The notes: generated from the letters alone by a model not told the origin. Positions 44,751 through 59,192 are shown, numbered from the stretch's first letter. The stretch: 64,000 bases of DNA from Diatrype stigma (GCA_022225965.2 JAKJXP020000040.1:124001-188000), one strand, 5' to 3'. Program-made: numbers and translations.

Positions 44751-47700
44751 TTACCAGAACGAACACCAGCCAATGTAGTGTTGGCACAGGTTTTCAAGCT
44801 TGGTTGCTTCGATGATGAGCTTGTTGACCTGAGCGACGATCTCGAGTTCCTCGTGTGGCTTGAAGTCGCGGCCCGTGAGTTTTTGGTTGACGCGGTCCAG
44901 CACCTCGACTGCGCGTGCGTTCTGCAACTCGGCTGGGTCATTAAGCTCTGCCAAGTTGTTACCATTGCCAATGCCATTCGCGATGACACTCGAGTTGGTG
45001 CGCGCTCGGGCCCGCGAGTTAGGCGGTGCACCTCCGAGTTGCTGTTGCTGCGTTATTTCGGCAGCCGCTTGCTGTGCTGCTAAGTACTCGGAGGGCGGCT
45101 GACCGGCCTCGAGGATACTGGGGCGGCGAGCCCGAGGGCCTACGGCGGCAGGGCCACCGAGAGCCGCCTCGCGCTCAGAGCGGAAATTTGGCCCACCGAC
45201 GGGTGACGCGGCGTTAGTGAGACGCCAGGTCAAAAGGGGATCGTGAATGAACTACACGAGAAAAGCCTGCTGTCAGTATACATGTACAAGAACACCGACC
45301 AAAAACTTTCCATGAAGAATGAGGAAGAGGGAAGAACTTACGGCTTCTAGAACGGCCATGACACTCTCCTTGTTCTCGCGGAGCACACGCATAACATGCT
45401 CGCACGTGATGCGGAAGCTGCCCTCGATGTTACTAACCTCCATGGCATAGGTCAACATCCTCGTGAGACGGAAGGGTACTCGTTCTGGATATTTGTCCCG
45501 CTTCATCGCAACTTCGAAACAGTCACCAAAGTCGATGTGGATGATCTTGCCGGTGATCCGGTCCAACATCAGGTTACTCGGATGCCTGTCGCCAAGACCA
45601 AGGATGTAGCCAACCATACTCATTACACCGAGACTGCGGGTGTAGTTTGTGCGCCGTTCTAACCACGCCTCAGAACTTTTACTCTTGAGCCAAAGAACGC
45701 GGTACAGATCTTGACCGGTTGTATTGTCCAGTGCGTAGCCGAAGACCTCAACTTTCTGCATGAGGGTGAGATTGTCATAGTCTGGGGCCATCTGCAACAT
45801 GATGCGGTGCTCAATGTTGAGCAGAATTTTGCGACTCTCACGATATTCACGAATGAGGACGTGTAACGTGTCACTATTCGGCACCCACCCGAGAAGACCT
45901 GAGTTCTGAGATAGTGGAATTGCCGGGTACCGCTGAATGCCGAGATGTCGTTTGTAACACTCCGAGTCGTTGGCGAGAAGAGTGTTGCACAGGCCGAAGA
46001 GCTGCATGACACGCTCATCTTGCCGAATATCCTCATGACCCTTGAGCAGGAATGCGTACGAGATACCATCGCTGCCATTGATGCTCAGCTTTCTAGGTCG
46101 TTGCTTGGAGTTGATCACACTAAACGTCGAGTCGAATGAGAGAATCCGCACGATCGCCGCACCACTGCGGTATGTGCCAGGTACAGCCAGATCAAGATTC
46201 TTGGCCGCCAACAGTTTAGGGGAGCAGTAAGCAAGCTCTAGTGATGTCATTTGAGGCAGTTGTCTTCCTATGCGGCGGAAGACCTGGTAGTACAGATCCC
46301 AGGCCTGGTTAAGATCGCTCACGTCGTGGCTAGTCTCGTATTGACGGCACCACTCGCGCGCTTCAGTGAGATCCCGCCCGAAAGTCTGCGCAAAGCTGAT
46401 CTCGCGGAGAGTCTCCGGCCCTCGTTCAAGCTGCTCGTGCAATGGCCCTAATGTAGCAAACATGCCCTCAATGTTGTGATCTCCGAAGTACAGTCGGGAA
46501 GCTTCTTCCAGGCCTTCGTGCCACTGTTCATGCCAGAGAACAGCGACACGAATAAGTTCGTGGCTAACGATATCTGCCTGTTCAACTAGCTTCGCGCTGT
46601 GTGCTCGCATGCTGTCCATGATGAGCGCCGCCGACTTTGATCTCCTAGTGCTCTGTGCTGATTTCATCGCAACAGTAAGTGGATAGACCAAGGCTTGAGG
46701 ATGGTTGCGTCCAACATCGGCAAGGAGGTTGTGAATGGACTGTCGCACTCGAGTATTTGGCTGGTTGATACGTGCGATAAGCTGTGGGATCACCTCGAGC
46801 CACGTATCAACGCTGACGGTCCCAAAGCCCTGAGTAACAGCGGTGTTGACTTCGCCGCTGCCACCGTGCGTGAACCATAGCGTGAGTAGGCGAAGGGTGT
46901 CCTGAAGAGAGCTACCGGACGACAACGCGATAGACTTGAAGAAACCTTGGACAGCCGGTACGACATGGTCCACAACAATCCCAGGGTCTGGTCTTGGCAC
47001 CCCCCTTTCTGTCGGTGACGTTAAAGCTTGAACGATCTCGAAATTTGCTAGAGCCCAAGCGTGCCAAGCTTTATACCATTTCGAGTTGTACTTGGTGGCT
47101 TGCGAATAAGACATCAGGATGTCCTGGACAGTTGGATTGGTCCAGTCGTTCTTATTCAAGGCCACTTGCCACTCTCCTTGTCTGAGATAGCATTTGGCAA
47201 GAAGAACCGTCTGCTCTTGGAGGGCCTTCTGGGCCCTTTGGTTGGTGAATTCAGACTCTACGCCTGCTTGGTAGCCGTAATCGCCGATTGGGTTCACGCC
47301 GTTGGGAACAGCTTGCTGCAAATGAGCCCGAGCTACCTCGAGACTATGGGCAGTGTCGTTGGTAAACTTCCGCAGGCAGTATAGGGTTTTCTCGGGGTGA
47401 CCATTTTGCCGCAGGTTCGCTTGCTGGCCATATTCCCAGTAGAACTTGAGTACAGCATACACGACCTGAGCAGGAATTCTTGTTGGTCCCCTTTGAGGCT
47501 GCTGGACCTCGTTCCAGTACGGTATAATGGTTTCCAGAGACTGGTCGGTGCCAATGAGTTGCTTGAAAGATTTTTCGGCAAGACCCATCCTACCGGATTT
47601 GCGGCAGAGGTTGGAAAATTTGATCCACATGTGCATATTTTCGCTAGGAGTGATGACCAGTCCACGAAGTCTAAGCATGCGTTGCCACACCTCGACGTTC

Positions 47701-50700
47701 CTCTGGCAGCCTTTCAGGCGAACCTCCCACGTTCGCCGTATCTGCGCCTTCTTCTTCTCGTCAGCTTGCTTATAGACGATGATTTCCTCGAGCTCTGCAA
47801 GCATCTGAACACGGACGATGACCTGATAGGCACGGTTATATGACTCGCTGACCAGGGCACTAAGCTCAGTGTCCAGACCTTCCCGGGTTTGTTGTATACA
47901 TGCGGCAGCCTCGCGGAACTGATTGCGATGGAGGGCGAGCATTGCCCCGAAGAAAGATCGATCTGGTGAGTATCGCTTCATCGATTGCAAGTAAATGTCC
48001 ATCGAGTCCCACTTGCCCAAACCCCATGCCGCTGCAGTTGCAAGGGGTGCGATACGCCGCTGGATTTCAGGGGCAGAGTTAGCCCAGGTATTGCCCGCCA
48101 GGCTAGCAAGCGCGTCCCATTCTCCGAGTGCGTGTAGACACCTCATCTTTCCCATGACGATGTCAATAGGGACGGCCTGGTCTGTAGGCACTTCTTTCTC
48201 TCTCTTATCGTAGAATTGTAGCGCTTCTTCCCAGCGTTCCAGTTTCTCAAACCACGTCTCCCGCAGCTGGATGCCATCTTTGTACAACTGAGCCTTACGA
48301 AGGATGCCAATAGCAGCGTCGTATTGCTGGAGGTGATTGTTAATAGTAATCAGAGCCTCAACCGCCGGGCCGCTTTGATCCTGCAAGAACTCCAACTCCT
48401 TGTAATGGAGTGCCTTAGCGTATGCATGGCAGCGGGCGGCTTCCCTACCGAGAACCCTGATATCTATTGGTAACGCCTTGTCATCATGCTCCATGAACTC
48501 CGCGAGATTCAAGAGAAGCCCAAGCAGATCCGGTGGTACGTTCTCGGATCGAATAGCGTTCTCAATGTTCTGGATGAGTTCGTCTTGGAACTGTTCGTAC
48601 AGTTCACTCCAACATGAAACGAAGGCAGAGTTAAATAGCTCACGAGCCAGCGGCAAATAAACACTAGCAAGTGCAGCACATGCTCTCAGAGCGTGGTTTG
48701 GAGACTCGCTCAACAGCGTAGTACTAAAACGCCGTAGCCATTCCAACCAATCTTCCTTAGTCGATTTGCCTTTAGCATCCCATGCGGATTTTAGATGAAT
48801 AGCATTCATCTCCAGTTTCTTTGTGCTCAATTCCGCGAAAGGTAGTTCGTCCGACTGGTCGATGAACCCTGTCCCGGAGCTTAAGTCCTGGGGTAGTACC
48901 TCGCCTTTCTGAAGCTTGCTTACAAGCAGTTCATAATTCTGATGCTGAATTTGATGGGCTTGCAGGACTTTGTTGACGGTGCCCATGAAATGCAAGTAGT
49001 CCTTTCCAAGCTGTTGGATCAGAGCACATAGGGTATCCAGAGCTGCGACTCGCAAAGAGGATTCCCCACTCGCGAGGATCCTGGCAAGTGGATGTATGAT
49101 CTTGGACGCGTAGTCGTTGAGATTTACCTGGCGCGAGATCTTCCCGATGGTCTCAATACCCGACTTTCTCAGGAAGGTAGGCTGACCCTGCTTCTCAAAG
49201 GTTCGCACAATCACGGGTACAATCAAGTGCATATACTCTTCAGAGCTCGAGCCGAAGACTAGGAATGCATGCAGAACCTTTTCGGATGGGATCCTCTTAG
49301 TTGAAGCATCCTTTTCCAAGATGCCAAGCATCATTGGCAACAGGCCGGCAAGGTAGATCTTGAACTCCCCCTCAAGCGATCGAGAGATGGCCTCGACCAA
49401 CGAGATGATGGTAGATTGTAGTGCAGGCGAATGATCCCAGTACTCCTGGAGCGCCTCGATGATTTCGGGCAGGTAGTTCCGGATATGTTGCCGCACGATG
49501 CTCACCAACGTGGCTAGCTGGTTGAAGTAAGACTCCAAGTGGTTTTGGATAGTAGTGCTCCTTATCACTATCAAGAAAGCTGGAACAATCCGGTCTAGGA
49601 ATGGTACACATTCGAGGCCGAGGGTGCGGAAGATATTCATAATAGCTTCTATTACACCAGCATGATACCCCGTCAAGGATGGATCCTTGAGAACATTCAA
49701 CAGAGCGTTAATAACAACCGTAGGGTAGTACTCCTTATTAGAGGGGGTGAGTCCTGTCATCATTAGTGAAATGTCTGTCATGCGGTTCGCATCGACGCGG
49801 CGATTGAGGTCGGGCGCGCGCTCTTCGACCTGCTGTTGATTGCACATGTTAGCTGTCTTCTTGTGGGGGTCGTCAGAATCAAAATCTATTGATTCGTCGT
49901 CACTGTCCATACAAGGATCATGATTGTGATCATGATCATCTCCCCAGGGGCATCCGGCGAACATATTGGAAAGAAACTCATGGTCGGGGTGTGGTACCTG
50001 ATGTCTGTATGGGTCCAGAGCACCTAATATTCCCATCAATTTGATCGTTTCCTGCCTCAGGGGGCCGCGATGGGGTTCGGCACGAATGATAGTTTGGAGT
50101 AGTTCAAGGAGCTGGGGATACTCGAGGTAAGGGTCAATAACGTAGCCAGAGTTGCTGGCGAGCTGGCCAAGGGTATGGAGTGCGGCTTCCCGTTTAGCCA
50201 CCGAGCTCTGATCCTTGAGGGCTTCAAGGATGAGGGGCATGAGTTTGTCTTTGTAGGGGAGCATGTCCTCCCCGCCCACCGTGGCAAGTTCACCAATAGC
50301 CTTAATAATGGTGGCAGCCACGGCTGTGTTTTGCTCGGATGCTTTGGGTAGAAGTACAGAGATCATAGGCTCAACATAGGGCTTGATTAGCCCCTGCGCA
50401 TTCTGTACAAGTAGGCTCAGTAGTTTCGCACTCTCCTCCTTGTTACGGGCAACGTCGGAGAATTCCAGTTCCGTCAGCATCTGTATCAGTGTCTTCCGCA
50501 GTGAAGGGATAACATAGGCTGGGTTGTGCCGTGCAAGTCGGCCTATGATGGAAATGGCGACTTCGCGAATCGAGAATACCTCGTCGTTGAGTGCGAAAAA
50601 GAGCGTTCGGATGTTCTCCGCCTTGGCAAGGTGAGGGTCAAACCGCTCATCCAATGCTGCAAGAACGGTTCGTCGTATGTTTGGTTCGGGGTCCGACACA

Positions 50701-52731
50701 CCTACAGTTAATAGCTTCTCAATGACATCCCCAACTACCTGCAATGCATGGTAGCTTGTTTGGTTGACGATAGGATCTCGCACGTAGAGTTGGCAGCACG
50801 TCAAAGCCGCCGCCTCCCGAATTTCAGGGTCTTCGTCTTCGACATACTTGATCGCAACATCACGGACGAACTCATTGAGTACATGCCCTGTAACAGATGT
50901 TAGCACATGGTCATATCCTTCGTGTTAACGGGCGCAAGACAAAGAGCCGCTTTCCAGAGATCACCACTTACCTGAGAAGTCGAAGCTACCCAGTGTGTTG
51001 AGCGCAAGCTTCACCTCAGCCTTCTTGTACTCGTACGCCTGTGGATCCTTGGCGTCTTTAGGGATGATTGGGACGGCCGAAAGTGTATTAGGGGTTGGAG
51101 CACCCAAGGGCTTGAAGGGCTCCCCACAAAGGACCGTACTCAACATGTCCAACAGCCTTTCCTGGATTGTTGCTTTCACGGGTGGGATATAGAAAGCCAT
51201 GTCGACTAAGGCTTGGGTTAACTTTGGCGTCAACTCGCAGGCGAATATGGGATCGAGCAGAGCCTCCATGTATTTGCTCAATGTCTGACCAACCGCAACG
51301 GCCAGTCTGCTGATACAGTCGAAGACAGGATCGACAGAGCCTCGTTTCCGAGACTGAATACTAAGACCTTCTCGGACGTGAATCAAGACGCCGTCAAGGT
51401 AAGGCGCAATAGCGCTCTTGACGGAGTTCGCAATGTTGCCGATGGCTAAGAAAGCGTCATTACGCTCCTTGTCTTTCTTCAACATGTTGGAAAGGTAGAC
51501 CATGAACTTGTGTAGGTAAGAGTGCGCGAAATCAGCGGGTGAGTAATTGGCCAGATCGGGTATGAGCATCACCACCGTCTTACGGATGGTGACATCGCGG
51601 TGGTCCTTGTGGCGGAAGACGATCTCGCAAGCTTCCTGGTAGTGCTCCTGCATGTACATGCCACCTTGCTCTAGGAGCTCCTTCAACACCAATAAGGATG
51701 CATGGATGCACTCGACCGTGTTGGTTCTCAGGCCGGCGATCAATTCGTTGTACATCTTGGTCATCCAGGCCTGCTTCATCTCTTGGTCTCGCTCGCGAAT
51801 GATGCGGAAACAGGCACTGACTGCTTCACCGGATGTCACTCGGATGAGTTGTCGAGGATCGCGAAGGCCGACCCAAATCAAGTCAAAGATGAGGCCAACA
51901 AAGGCGTACATAAGCGTCGGGGCGTTCCGGGCAAGTTCTCGCAAGATCAGAACAGCACTATATCTCTTCTCCTCGAGTCTGTCCGATTGAAGCCATTCCA
52001 GAGCGGTCTTAACCTCTGACTCGACTAATTCGGATATCAAGGAACCCCCGGGGCGGCACAGCTTCCCCAGGGTTACTGCGGCGGCTTGCATGGGCACCAA
52101 GTCCCTCCCCCTAAGAATCTGTTTAAGAACTGCGGTGAACCGGGTGTATTTTATGGTGACGTCGACGCCTTCGAAGTCGATGAGGGCATCTAGTGCATAG
52201 ACACCGCCGAGTCGTTCCGAGGAGTCGTTCCCATGGAGCATCAAATTCGTGATCTTATTGTTGACTTGATTGTAGATATAATGGAAATGCTCGCTGATCA
52301 TGTCTAGGGAAGGCGCATCTCAAGTTAGCGGAAGGAACGGCCCTGAGTGGAAGCAACGCAACAGTAGGTACCTACATCGATGTAGGTAGGAAGGAACGGG
52401 GGAGCACCGAGCATGTACATACCTCTGTGGCAAACAATGACAAGATCTAAGAGCTGAGCTGCAGCGCGCTTTCTGACTTCGTCTCCAGCCCTGTAACAGT
52501 AGCCGAAGCAAACATCGTTAGTCAATTACTTTATTCCTACCTACCTGCCACCCTCCATGCACACCAACTTCAGAACTTAGAACGGTCTGTCCAGCGCATT
52601 GGCTTCTGTCACTGCTACCTGGGAGGCTGATTGGGAGGCTGATTAGGAGACTGATCTCACCTAGACTTCAGCTCTCTCGATATATTATCGAGGGCCTCTA
52701 GGGCCAGCTGCTGTTGTGGCGTCAACGACAT
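44751..52731 (-). CDS. tor: TOR kinase (target of rapamycin)
   Basis: Ser/Thr kinase of the PIKK family, catalytic core of TORC1/TORC2; drives growth and represses autophagy when nutrients are present. Six exons: 52731-52661, 52490-52423, 52303-50972, 50887-49998, 49832-45342 and 45251-44751; 2450 residues, standard for fungi. HEAT repeats fill the first 1200 residues, followed by FAT. The FRB domain near 1890 reads [19 protein letters not shown] and [16 protein letters not shown]; its Ser and Trp, needed for FKBP12-rapamycin binding, are intact. The kinase domain shows [28 protein letters not shown] and HIDFGDCFE (DFG near 2221). FATC ends [12 protein letters not shown] variable Ala/Gln/Asn-rich insert lies between kinase and FATC. 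Intron 4 (165 bp) is stop-free and in frame. The single copy here suggests the one-TOR state of filamentous fungi. Confidence 0.97.
49833..49997 (-). other. TOR intron 4, in-frame and without stop
   Basis: 165 bp (55 codons). GTACCA donor after CATCAG, GCTAAC branch site and AACAG acceptor. Read through, it would insert an Asp/His-rich loop ([10 protein letters not shown]) into the otherwise conserved DPYRHQ-QVEER junction. Confidence 0.8.
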
Positions 52732-55700
52732 GTTGTCAAGCTTGGTATCCCGGACCTCGAATGCCACAAGGAGGGTTGACTATCGCCAGCAGCTTCGCCA
52801 GCTGCCTATCGAGCAGCGCGCTGCATGCAGAAAACAAGCCAAGAAAAGTCATGCAACCGTCATATATGTGATACAACTTGATTATCCAGTACGAAATGGT
52901 AATATCCAAGCGGATGCGTGGTGAACGGTAGTAACAAAGCACAGTAGGTAGGTAGATAGATGGCTGGTGGCTATCCGCCCAGCTAAATGTCCGACTCGAT
53001 GGCGATAGTAATGGCGATGGCGATGGTGTTGGGTTTAGGTTTGGCTTTAGCTTTGGCCTTGAGCTATCACTGCTGTCAGTGTCAGTGTTGTCGGAGCCGT
53101 CACATGGAACAAAAGCCAACACTTTTAAGTTGCCTATTAGCCCGCAACAGCTACAAGGACGTAAGGCTGTGCTGCTATCTACCGTCGATACGCGTTAATG
53201 CTGCAGGTTTGGGTGATGCAAGCTCATGGCGGGTCACCGGTCAATTTACCAGGAGCTGGTATGTACGGTGATAGTTATTCTGAATATGCACAGTGGAGAC
53301 ATGTTTTCCTGGGTCAATAAGACGATTTTGGTTATTAAAATTGGGCAATGATAGAGATGAGATACACTGCTTCACAGTATAGAACAATATGCGCTAATAG
53401 CTTTCCCCTCGACTTAAGCACCTTGGTGGAGCGACCGCTCTTAGTTATCTTATCAGTCGCGTATGGTTATTGGATACAGTGAGGTGTAGCTTTCGTACGA
53501 CTCTCCAGAGTCGGTCAGTTTTCCAGTCAGATGAGGAATTGTCGCATGCCACAAGACTTGGGTCTTTCCATCTTCCCTACACATATCTAGCCAGCCCCTG
53601 ACCGAGGTTTGGTCCTCTTAATTAATGAAAATGGCCGTAGATAACTAGGTACTGCCTACGTAGCACAGCTGCTGATACGTTGGTATTTTGATATGAGCCT
53701 GGGACCTAACTACCTGAACCGATAAATGTGTTACAACTTACAACACACCATTGCCTTATTTTGTTTAAAAGCTGAGACACCTCACCAGCAAGGAAACTCT
53801 GCCTATGCCCTTTTATGAGTTATTTCTTATTACCAGAGTCTGAAACTGAAGATACTATGGCTATGCCAGATTATTTCCTACACTCCACACACATAAGTAT
53901 ACTCGCATGTTCCATATCGCTGTCCCGACAGCTTGGTTCATCGTATTACCATCGTGAATCAGTCGCAATGCTTGCAGACTGTAGTCGTATTGGCCGAAAG
54001 ATAAGTAAGTCGGGTAATTCGTGAAACAACAAGTCGAGTCGAACGCCTTAGCTCTCGTGATGACGATATACCCAAGGTTCCATGGGTGGGGGCAGCAGTT
54101 GGTCTTGAGGCTCAAATATGTCAATAACTTGAGGAGCTACCTACCGCCTTATCAAGATGTAGCGTTGAGATTCCGAAGCGTGCATCACCATATTAGATTA
54201 CTTGGAAATCGAGTCACTGCAAAATTAGGTGAAGCCATGCTCAAGAAATCCCGCTACCCAGACAGCCTCTTGGGTGGGCAGTACTGGGAATTGTTGAACC
54301 TTGACCTCGAGCACTTTTCTGATGTCATTTCTTTATGACTAGGCCAAGTAATCCTCGGTTGGACAATGACTACCTGACTATTCTTGGCGTGATAGATGAG
54401 CTCGAAAGTTTGCTCCTCCTTGAAACTCGGCTCAATGAGAACTCTGGTCGTACTAGACCCCAAGCTCAACCTCCGTTTTGGAAACTAGAAAATGCTGCAA
54501 TAATTGAGCAATGCCTACTTTCTGGGTTCACCACGGGAATGGCAAATCGGCATATGACGGTTTTCGAATGAAGGTGAGTAGAAGTCTCTTGGTGAAATTT
54601 CCAGGTGTTGAACCTCTCTCCTGTGCTGAGTACCAACTAATAATATAGTATTTGGCTGTATGAGCTATGCACAGTGGAAAAAGCAGTTGATAGTTGACAG
54701 AAAATTATGCTGGTATTGATAGGGCGTATACTGACCATATGTGACGACCCGACGGCCTTCGCCCTCTTGGGAGTGGCATTCACAAGAGGTAGGGAGGTAG
54801 GGAGCTAGGTAGATCTACATATGTACCTCTAGGGCTGATCTGATGCTGTATTGCTCGCAAGCCTCAATTTCAGCCTCAGCGTGCCTCAGCTGCAATATGT
54901 CTTGTATGAAGGTTCGAAGTGGTTGATTAACGGTTGCTATGCTGCTGTTCGGTGCAGGGTATCAGTGGGGTTTTAGTGGGTGTTGTTTGTTGTTGATGTC
55001 AGGTTCAGTGCTAGTCGCAGCCAACAGGCAGGTACATACACCTATAAGGCGCGGATACTAGCCATTAATAAGAATTGTTAGTGCTAGCGCCTTCACGTCA
55101 AAGCTCGTACCCCTGTCCGTCCAGTAACTTTATCTCGATTTGCTGGTGCACGCATTTCGACGACTCTTTTCTACCATCCATCCTGAGCTTCTTTACTCGT
55201 GTCTTGCCCTCCACCAACGCCCCTTCCGCCCGATCCTGCCGTTGTTTCTCGCGTCTCTTGGGCCATTGAGCACGTTGGATTTGTTCTTTAATTCCATCTG
55301 GTCTCAATGCCCTCGTAATACCCGGGTATCTGGTCGTGTTGTTCTCGTGTTTTTGTGTCACAGCACGTCGCCTTGTCAGTCGCGTGTGTGCATGCGTACT
55401 CCAGCTCCAGCTTAGCTTGATCCCGACCCCTCCTGCCTGGCACGGCACGCCTGGTCGACCATCATCTCCCTCAGGCTATAAACCTACTACCGCTAGCCAA
55501 CCACACAACTGCAAGTTCATGTCACGTCACTCATCATTGAGTCTTGGCCTCTGATACGAACGAACGACAGCAACGAGTCTCCTAACCTTGGCTTGGTGTC
55601 ATCTATTAACGCATAACGCAGTTATAATCACCAATTGCCTGCACTGACCCAAAACAAATTTCCTCGGTCGGCCCCCACAATAACATGATAGTATCGAGGT

Positions 55701-55785
55701 TACGATAGGTTTAGGAGTAGGACATTTATATGGCAACAGTATCTCTATCATAAAGCACCTAAGGTTCCCTGCCTCTCTTTCCACC
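52732..55785. other. 3-kb divergent intergenic region, TOR to DBF4
   Basis: Probably holds both promoters. Two successive plus frames at 54021-54338 and 54335-54571 (105 and 78 codons) have reasonable amino acid make-up but no family likeness. A short repeat GGGAGGCTGATT occurs inside TOR intron 1 (about 52620-52650). Confidence 0.4.
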
Positions 55786-57998
55786 ATGTCGAGTACCAGC
55801 AGACGAATTCCGCTGTCCTCCAACCAGAATGCTGCCAATTCACCACTTCGGCCTTCTGCCGCTGCCAACTATGCGGCCAAGCACAAACGTTCCATGGCCC
55901 AGGTCCAGCGAGAAGAGCAATATGGCCAACCACCGCCAGCCAAGAAGCAGATGCTGGATGCGAACGGCACCGGCACTGGCACCGGCGCTGGCACCCAGCG
56001 CCTCTTGAAGTCGCCATCACAGCAACTGCCACGAGTGACTAAGAGTCATATGGTACTTCAGCAGAAACGCAGTAACAATGGAAGCAGCTACGATAACAAG
56101 GTGGCACGAGAGAGATCTGGTCAGCAGCAGCAGCAACAGCGACAACAGCAACGCTCGCAGCACCATACCGAGTCGACCACCCCAAAAATTACTGAGAAGG
56201 ATGTAGAAGGCATTCTGAACTGGCAGAAGCATCATCGAACTAGATTTCCTAAGATGGTATTCTTCTTCGACCATGTGCCCGAGGATGTTCGTAGGAAGTT
56301 GGCTAAGGAAATTGCTTCGCTCGGTGCTGTAAGTATACCTGCCCCTTCGTCCTTTCCGGCGCTATGGCATGACGTCTTGACTTACCTGCTGTTTTATATA
56401 GCGCGAAGAGAAATTCTTTTCCATTGATATCACCCATATCGTCACAACCCGATCGCTCCCGCAGGGTGATGGGAGTGCTAGTCATCGTGACGAACAAGAT
56501 ACCCACACGGAGAAGAGCGGAGATCACGGCCATGAGGTGGAGCAGGAGCAAGTGCAGACTATTAATCCGTCCTTGCTGAGCAGACCATCCCAGCCGGCCG
56601 TCAAGAGAAAGCTGTTCGATACAGAACTGCGGAATCGGAAGGCGCCAGTGCAGAACCAGGATGATTCGTTCAAACGACCAAAGCGGATTACCGATGTCCT
56701 TGTGCGTGCTCGAGACATGGGCAAGAAGATATGGTCTTTGGAGAAGCTCCAGCGGATGATGGTACTGCTTCTAGAGACTGATCCTGTCGTGAGCGCACAT
56801 ATTGCCTATGGAGGGCGGGGGGCCTCGACCCAAGTCTATGAGTCTCGACAGACGGAAGACCGTAACCTAGTACGGTTGCTACAGAACGAACGTGTCAACG
56901 GACCCTCGGATCGTGACCCGACCGTTGTTGCGCACGAATTACACTACTTCAAGGGTCCATACATCTACGTTTATGATATGGATGAGAAGCAGAAGCCCGT
57001 GATGGTAAGAGAATATGAGAAAGTGGCGGACAAAGCTGATGGCGACTGGCCGCAATTTCGTACTGCTGCTCTGGGACGTTGCCCCTTTGTCGAGGAGTGT
57101 GATACCAGAGAGCAAAGACCTCAGCCCAAACCGAAACCACAGGTCAGGAAGCCTGCCGTCGAACCAAAAGCCGTTGTTCAGCCTCCGGAGGCTTCTCGTC
57201 CGAAGCCTGTCACGGGCAAGAGAACTCTTAGTGAGATGCAGAACACCCACAGCCGAAACTCTAGTGTTGCCTCGACTGAGCTTATGAACCCTCCTAAGAC
57301 AGTTGACGGCAAGATTGACTTCAGTACCAATGCATTCACTGGTCGCCCTGCTACTGGTCGCATGTTCGGCGGTGAGCCCGTTGCCTCGGGAGTTCAGCCT
57401 TCAAACGTAACATCCGCTATTCGATCCCAAATGATTTCATCTACGGCCGCTACCCCTGGTTTGATTACGGGTCTCAGCAAGGAGGTTCATGGTCTACAGC
57501 GTCAGGTTCTGAAGCGCAACACTTCTACTACCTCACAGGACCCTAGTTCTCGGCGTACCATGGAGACCAGTTTCCGCGATGAGGCTGTGCCCAAGCGACC
57601 ACTCACCCTTGCCCGTACATCGAGCAAGAAGCTCGAGATGTTTGATGAGAACACTGCGAGCAAGGAGAATGCAGAGGCTAAGCCTGCTTCTCGCCCAGAG
57701 AGACGTGTTGAGAAGAAAACAAAGAAGAAGGACGCTAAGCCTGGATATTGTGAGAACTGCCAGGAGAAATACGACGACTTTGACGAGGTAAGTGCCCAGC
57801 TTTATCAAACGTAATGAGCATATGGACTGACTAGCGATGTAGCATATCGACAGCAAGAAACACCGCAAATTCGCGGAGGATCTTCATAACTGGGTAGAGT
57901 TGGATGACCTCCTTGCTCAGCTAGAGCGCGTTTCTAAGCGCAAGCCATACTCATTTCGAGCTCCAACGCCACCCATGTATAGCGAAGACACGTACTGA
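55786..57998 (+). CDS. dbf4: DBF4-type regulatory subunit of CDC7 kinase
   Basis: Activates and targets CDC7 (DDK) to fire replication origins in S phase; nuclear. Three exons, 55786-56328, 56402-57787 and 57843-57998; 694 residues. Motif N (BRCT-like) lies at about 145-205: WQKHHRTRFPKMVFFFDHVP, and across intron 1 REEKFFSIDITHIVTT. Motif M is near 360 (LHYFKGPYIYVYDMDEKQKP), which contacts the kinase. Motif C, the DBF4 zinc finger, is near 629: YCENCQEKYDDFDE + HIDSKKHRKFA (CxxC...HxxxxxH) with intron 2 inside it. Long Ser/Gln/Pro-rich linkers are usual. The N-terminus has a Gln run (about 110-123). Related to S. pombe Dfp1 and A. nidulans NimO. Confidence 0.95.
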
Positions 57999-59192
57999 GA
58001 CTCGTCTCAAAGCTAACACCCTCATAAGTCGATCCGTCGCTCGAGATTCTTCGCGCATATCATCCATGACCGACGTCAAATTGGCACATGATCGCAAGCC
58101 CCCGACTTCCATATGCTCCCCTCTCGGTTCGATCGCTTCCATAGCATCCGCGGTACTATGATACCCTTTCTCAACCTTTCCTTCTATGCATCAGGGATAC
58201 CCACCTGGCTTTTGATCCTCTCGTCCTGGTTGCAGGGGCCTTTACAGATATCAGCATTTCAAAAGTTAAAACTGCATGGCTCGGCGTCCTGGAATTAGTC
58301 CCTTTCTTCTTTTTTGTCTTTTGACACCACCCAAACGTGATCTCCACCGCATACCCGTCGAATGCATCAATGAACTGATTCATTATGTCTTCTCACGTTC
58401 ATTTTCTGGTCTGGCCACAATGGAACGGTTGGCTGTTCGGTTGGGTCTGCATCTGCCTGGAGGGTGAGCTCAGGCATTGGGCGTGACAATGGTAGCATTC
58501 GGTCGGCTTGCTTTAGTGGCTAATACCTCGGTACCTCTTTCAGTTGACAAGGTCATCTCCGAAGATGATGCAAGCGGGCATTGTAGATATACGGTTGGTG
58601 TATGGAGTCGGAGTTGTGTATATGTAATGTGTATGTTAAGTGACACCGGGGGAACTGAATGAAAACCAATACCAAACAAGATAACCTGTGCCTTCCAACC
58701 CATGTATTGCGTGGATTGGCAGTGCTATACTTGATGCGTGTTGCTATTACATAATACCTAGTAGTCTTGGAACCATTGAGTTATGGGGGTTTCTTGTTAC
58801 TGTCCCGAAGGAAACTCAGATAGGGGTTCGTCGGGCTGCGTAGATTCGGGTCAACGCCACAACGTAAGCCACAATCATGACCTAAGCGATGTAACCTGGA
58901 AGTATGTACAATATTGTAGTATAATAATTAGGTGGTACTTACTTACCTACTATAAAACCCCCACCAATGCGCTTAAAGAGTCGAGACGCAAGATCACGGC
59001 GCACCTCGCAAGCAAACCAACCGTGACTTCATGAATAATCCAGCTCTCTAGTAGTCTAGGTATCAGCATCAAGGAATTACGGAACATATTTCATTTCCAT
59101 TCCACTTCCACTTCTAATAGCGCCAAATCATCGAACTAGCCCATTCTTTCATCCATTCTTCTCCCTAACTTACATTTGCCGTCATCATCATC
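57999..59192. other. intergenic
   Basis: 1.2 kb without a supported gene; short frames only. Confidence 0.45.
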
